A DNA stretch of 7,370 nt from an uncultured Bacilli bacterium (GTDB lineage Bacteria > Bacillota_I > Bacilli_A > RFN20 > CAG-288): the NCBI GenBank assembly GCA_948525355.1, contig CAOSOP010000058.1, positions 1 through 7,370 of the forward strand. The letters are read 5' to 3'. The translations under genes and the position numbers were made by a program. The notes below the pieces were generated by a model. That model saw only the letters and a program-made list of their open reading frames with translations, was not told the DNA's origin and did not search any database. Within the stretch, counting starts at the first letter, position 1. Every line of letters begins with the position of its first letter. Positions 6,174 through 7,370 of the stretch are shown in pieces.

Positions 6174-7136
6174 ATGAGAAGAGTATTCATACAACCATGT
6201 GAAAAAGTATCTAAATCATTATCATGGCGTGCTGAAAAAAGAATAATCGATTTAATCAATACTATCGGCGATATAACTATTGCCGATAGTATTGAAGATG
6301 ATGTGGATTTAGCCGAATTTTATAATCTTGATTCTTTCATAGAACATGAGGGACAGATAACAAGTTTAGGCATTCCATTTATTTATCATGCTTATATATC
6401 AAGAGATGATTTTAATATACAAAGAAAAGAAAAAACGATAGTAGATTATGAGCTTAGAAAAGATGGAATTAGAGTTCTAAACAAAGCAGCTTGTGTTATA
6501 GTGTTTTTTGAAACTCAAAAAGAAGAGTTAATTAAGTTTGGAGTTACATCAAGAATAGAAGTTATACATCCTATAGGGATAAACTACAAAAATCTTGATG
6601 AATTAACAAAAGCAGCTTTTAAAAAAGTTAATCAAATATATTCAGACAATAAATATGTAACAAGCATAGAAGAGTATGAATGGCGTGATAAATATCAAGA
6701 TATAGAAATACTATCAAGAATTATGCCAAATATAGAGTTCTTTAATCTAGCGTTAAGAAAAGCATATTCGAAAAAATTTAATGCATATTCAACAGATTTA
6801 AAGAACAATCATTTCTTATATAGATTATCTATACCATTAATACCTTCCTTAATTCATAATAGTGCAGTGCATATAATCCGTGATAATGAATTTTGTTGCT
6901 TATTTTTAATGGATTACATATGTACATCTATACCAGTATTATCACTAGGAAATATATTTTTGGATAGTCTGTTAAAAAAAGAAGATAGATCTGATTTAAA
7001 TGATATTGATAATGTATACAATGTTTTAAGTGAAAAAATATTAACAGGCGTTTCAACTGAATATAAAGAATACACAGAATATAATTTAATTGACGAAGCA
7101 AAAGCACTTGCAGATATATATAACTCTATTCTATAG
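6174..7136 (+). CDS. Putative GT-B (GT4-like) glycosyltransferase
   Basis: This 320-residue protein is probably a sugar transferase of GT-B fold, acting on an unknown acceptor, perhaps a membrane glycolipid or envelope polymer. The best evidence is the segment at 103-137, which reads like the end of a GT4 N-terminal domain: NKAACVIVFFETQKEEL, then FGV and IEVIHPIGIN. Near residues 239-247, EFCCLFLMD followed by IPVLS resembles the GT4 E-x7-E nucleotide-sugar motif, with Asp at the second Glu. The C-terminal half is otherwise weakly conserved, and the length is short for GT4 (usually 350 or more). No signal peptide or membrane segment is evident. I chose the ATG at 6174, one base after the gyrA TAA, because the protein then begins MRRVFIQP. 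ATG at 6159 and GTG at 6153 are alternatives inside gyrA. No Shine-Dalgarno site is visible, so reinitiation after gyrA is likely. Codon use is more AT-rich than in gyrA. Confidence 0.6.
   Translation: MRRVFIQPCEKVSKSLSWRAEKRIIDLINTIGDITIADSIEDDVDLAEFYNLDSFIEHEGQITSLGIPFIYHAYISRDDFNIQRKEKTIVDYELRKDGIRVLNKAACVIVFFETQKEELIKFGVTSRIEVIHPIGINYKNLDELTKAAFKKVNQIYSDNKYVTSIEEYEWRDKYQDIEILSRIMPNIEFFNLALRKAYSKKFNAYSTDLKNNHFLYRLSIPLIPSLIHNSAVHIIRDNEFCCLFLMDYICTSIPVLSLGNIFLDSLLKKEDRSDLNDIDNVYNVLSEKILTGVSTEYKEYTEYNLIDEAKALADIYNSIL
6256..6295 (+). repeat. 18-bp-stem hairpin inside the glycosyltransferase gene
   Basis: Positions 6256-6273 pair with 6278-6295 around a four-base TAAC loop. Seventeen pairs are Watson-Crick and one is G-U (6270 with 6281). 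The outer 14 pairs are uninterrupted (TCAATACTATCGGC against its exact complement). The hairpin lies about 80 bases after the start codon and covers codons 28-41 without breaking the frame. No T-run follows on either strand, so it is not a standard terminator. It could pause or process the message (an RNase III-type duplex) or damp expression of the last gene relative to gyrA. The structure is seen; the role is inferred. Confidence 0.75.
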
Positions 7137-7369
7137 TTTGCTTCGCCTTTTTGCATCCCCTGGCCGAAGTTCTGAGGCCAGGTATTTGCGGTCGGATTTT
7201 GGACTGAATCGTCGTTAGAATTCCATTGTGTTCCGATAGTTTCTGGCGTACCTAAATAGACTTTTATATTGTACTTTGGTAGTCTATATTTGTAATAGAA
7301 GAAGTACAAATTACGCGCTATATTAAAGGAATTTAGTGAGGAAACAACTTCTAATTTGCTAATGGGGTT
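6914..7369 (-). CDS. Partial reverse-strand ORF, unknown protein, open at the right edge
   Basis: A reverse-strand frame is open from the window edge to its stop at 6914-6916. No ATG start is visible, so the 5' end lies outside. The part beyond the forward gene (7137-7369) gives about 78 residues of plausible protein composition, with YYKYRLPKYNIKVYLG, PETIGTQWNSNDDS and NTWPQNFGQGM. The remaining part runs antisense to the glycosyltransferase gene for about 220 bases and looks like chance coding. The true gene may therefore be broken or joined at about 7137, where base composition also shifts. I do not recognise the family. A genuine convergent overlap, a gene remnant or an assembly junction are all possible. 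Confidence 0.3.
   Translation of the reverse strand, partial: NPISKLEVVSSLNSFNIARNLYFFYYKYRLPKYNIKVYLGTPETIGTQWNSNDDSVQNPTANTWPQNFGQGMQKGEANYRIELYISASAFASSIKLYSVYSLYSVETPVNIFSLKTLYTLSISFKSDLSSFFNRLSKNIFPSDNTGIDVHM
7094..7152 (+). terminator. Possible operon-end terminator reaching into the last gene
   Basis: CGAAGCAAA at 7094-7102, within the final codons of the glycosyltransferase gene, is exactly complementary to TTTGCTTCG at 7137-7145 just after its stop. A CC and then five T residues (7148-7152) follow the right arm. This has the shape of an intrinsic terminator, but the 34-base loop is long and the stem is only nine pairs, so termination may be weak. It is the only terminator-like element after the operon. 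Confidence 0.35.
7159..7182. repeat. Small GC-rich inverted repeat
   Basis: CCTGGCC at 7159-7165 and GGCCAGG at 7176-7182 form a perfect seven-base stem with a ten-base loop. No T-run follows on either strand. It falls inside the reverse-strand reading frame and may be coincidental, but it stands out in the AT-rich surroundings. Confidence 0.35.
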
Positions 7370-7370
7370 G

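Noticed and set aside
362..7136. Mycoplasma-type code with TGA as Trp
   Set aside because: All genes are full length under the standard bacterial code and use TGG for Trp, with no in-frame TGA.
7256..7287. Inverted repeat ATAGACT / AGTCTAT
   Set aside because: A seven-base stem with an 18-base loop in AT-rich DNA is likely by chance, and no T-run follows.

Overview
This window holds a co-directional chromosomal gene cluster from a low-GC, AT-rich member of the Bacillota. The order is yaaA - recF - gyrB - gyrA - a glycosyltransferase-like gene. The protein sequences resemble Bacillus-type RecF, GyrB and GyrA. Tryptophan is encoded by TGG and all genes end in TAA or TAG, so nothing points to the mycoplasma code in which TGA reads as Trp. 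An uncultivated gut-type Bacilli lineage (Erysipelotrichales, RF39 or Acholeplasma-like) is a reasonable guess. It is inferred from style, not demonstrated.

Layout: (1) Positions 1-80 are GC-rich and carry a perfect 13-bp inverted repeat. (2) Positions 94-145 contain only A and T, including a 26-bp perfect palindrome, and lead into an extended -10 promoter candidate just before yaaA. dnaN, the usual left neighbour of yaaA, is not there. (3) Positions 162-6172 are a tight operon: yaaA and recF overlap by 10 bases, recF and gyrB are 2 bases apart, and gyrB and gyrA are 10 bases apart, with clear Shine-Dalgarno sites before recF, gyrB and gyrA. (4) A putative GT-B glycosyltransferase gene starts one base after the gyrA stop, has no Shine-Dalgarno site, and contains an 18-bp-stem hairpin in its coding sequence. 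(5) Positions 7137-7370 change composition abruptly and hold a reverse-strand reading frame open to the window edge.

The core genes serve chromosome maintenance. RecF loads recombinase at gaps, GyrB and GyrA form the heterotetrameric DNA gyrase, and YaaA is a small S4 RNA-binding protein that commonly travels with recF. The last gene looks like a cell-envelope or glycolipid sugar transferase tied to the gyrase operon by translational coupling.

The points most worth a second look are: both gyrase subunits carry residues matching known quinolone-resistance substitutions (GyrA Gly125 at the E. coli Asp87 position, GyrB Asn468 at the E. coli Asp426 position); the embedded hairpin at 6256-6295; acidic N-terminal extensions on both gyrase subunits; a non-canonical GyrA-box; and two compositionally foreign window ends that may be repeats, transferred DNA or assembly junctions. 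I see no CRISPR array, tRNA, rRNA or insertion sequence, and no clear new defence or biosynthetic system.
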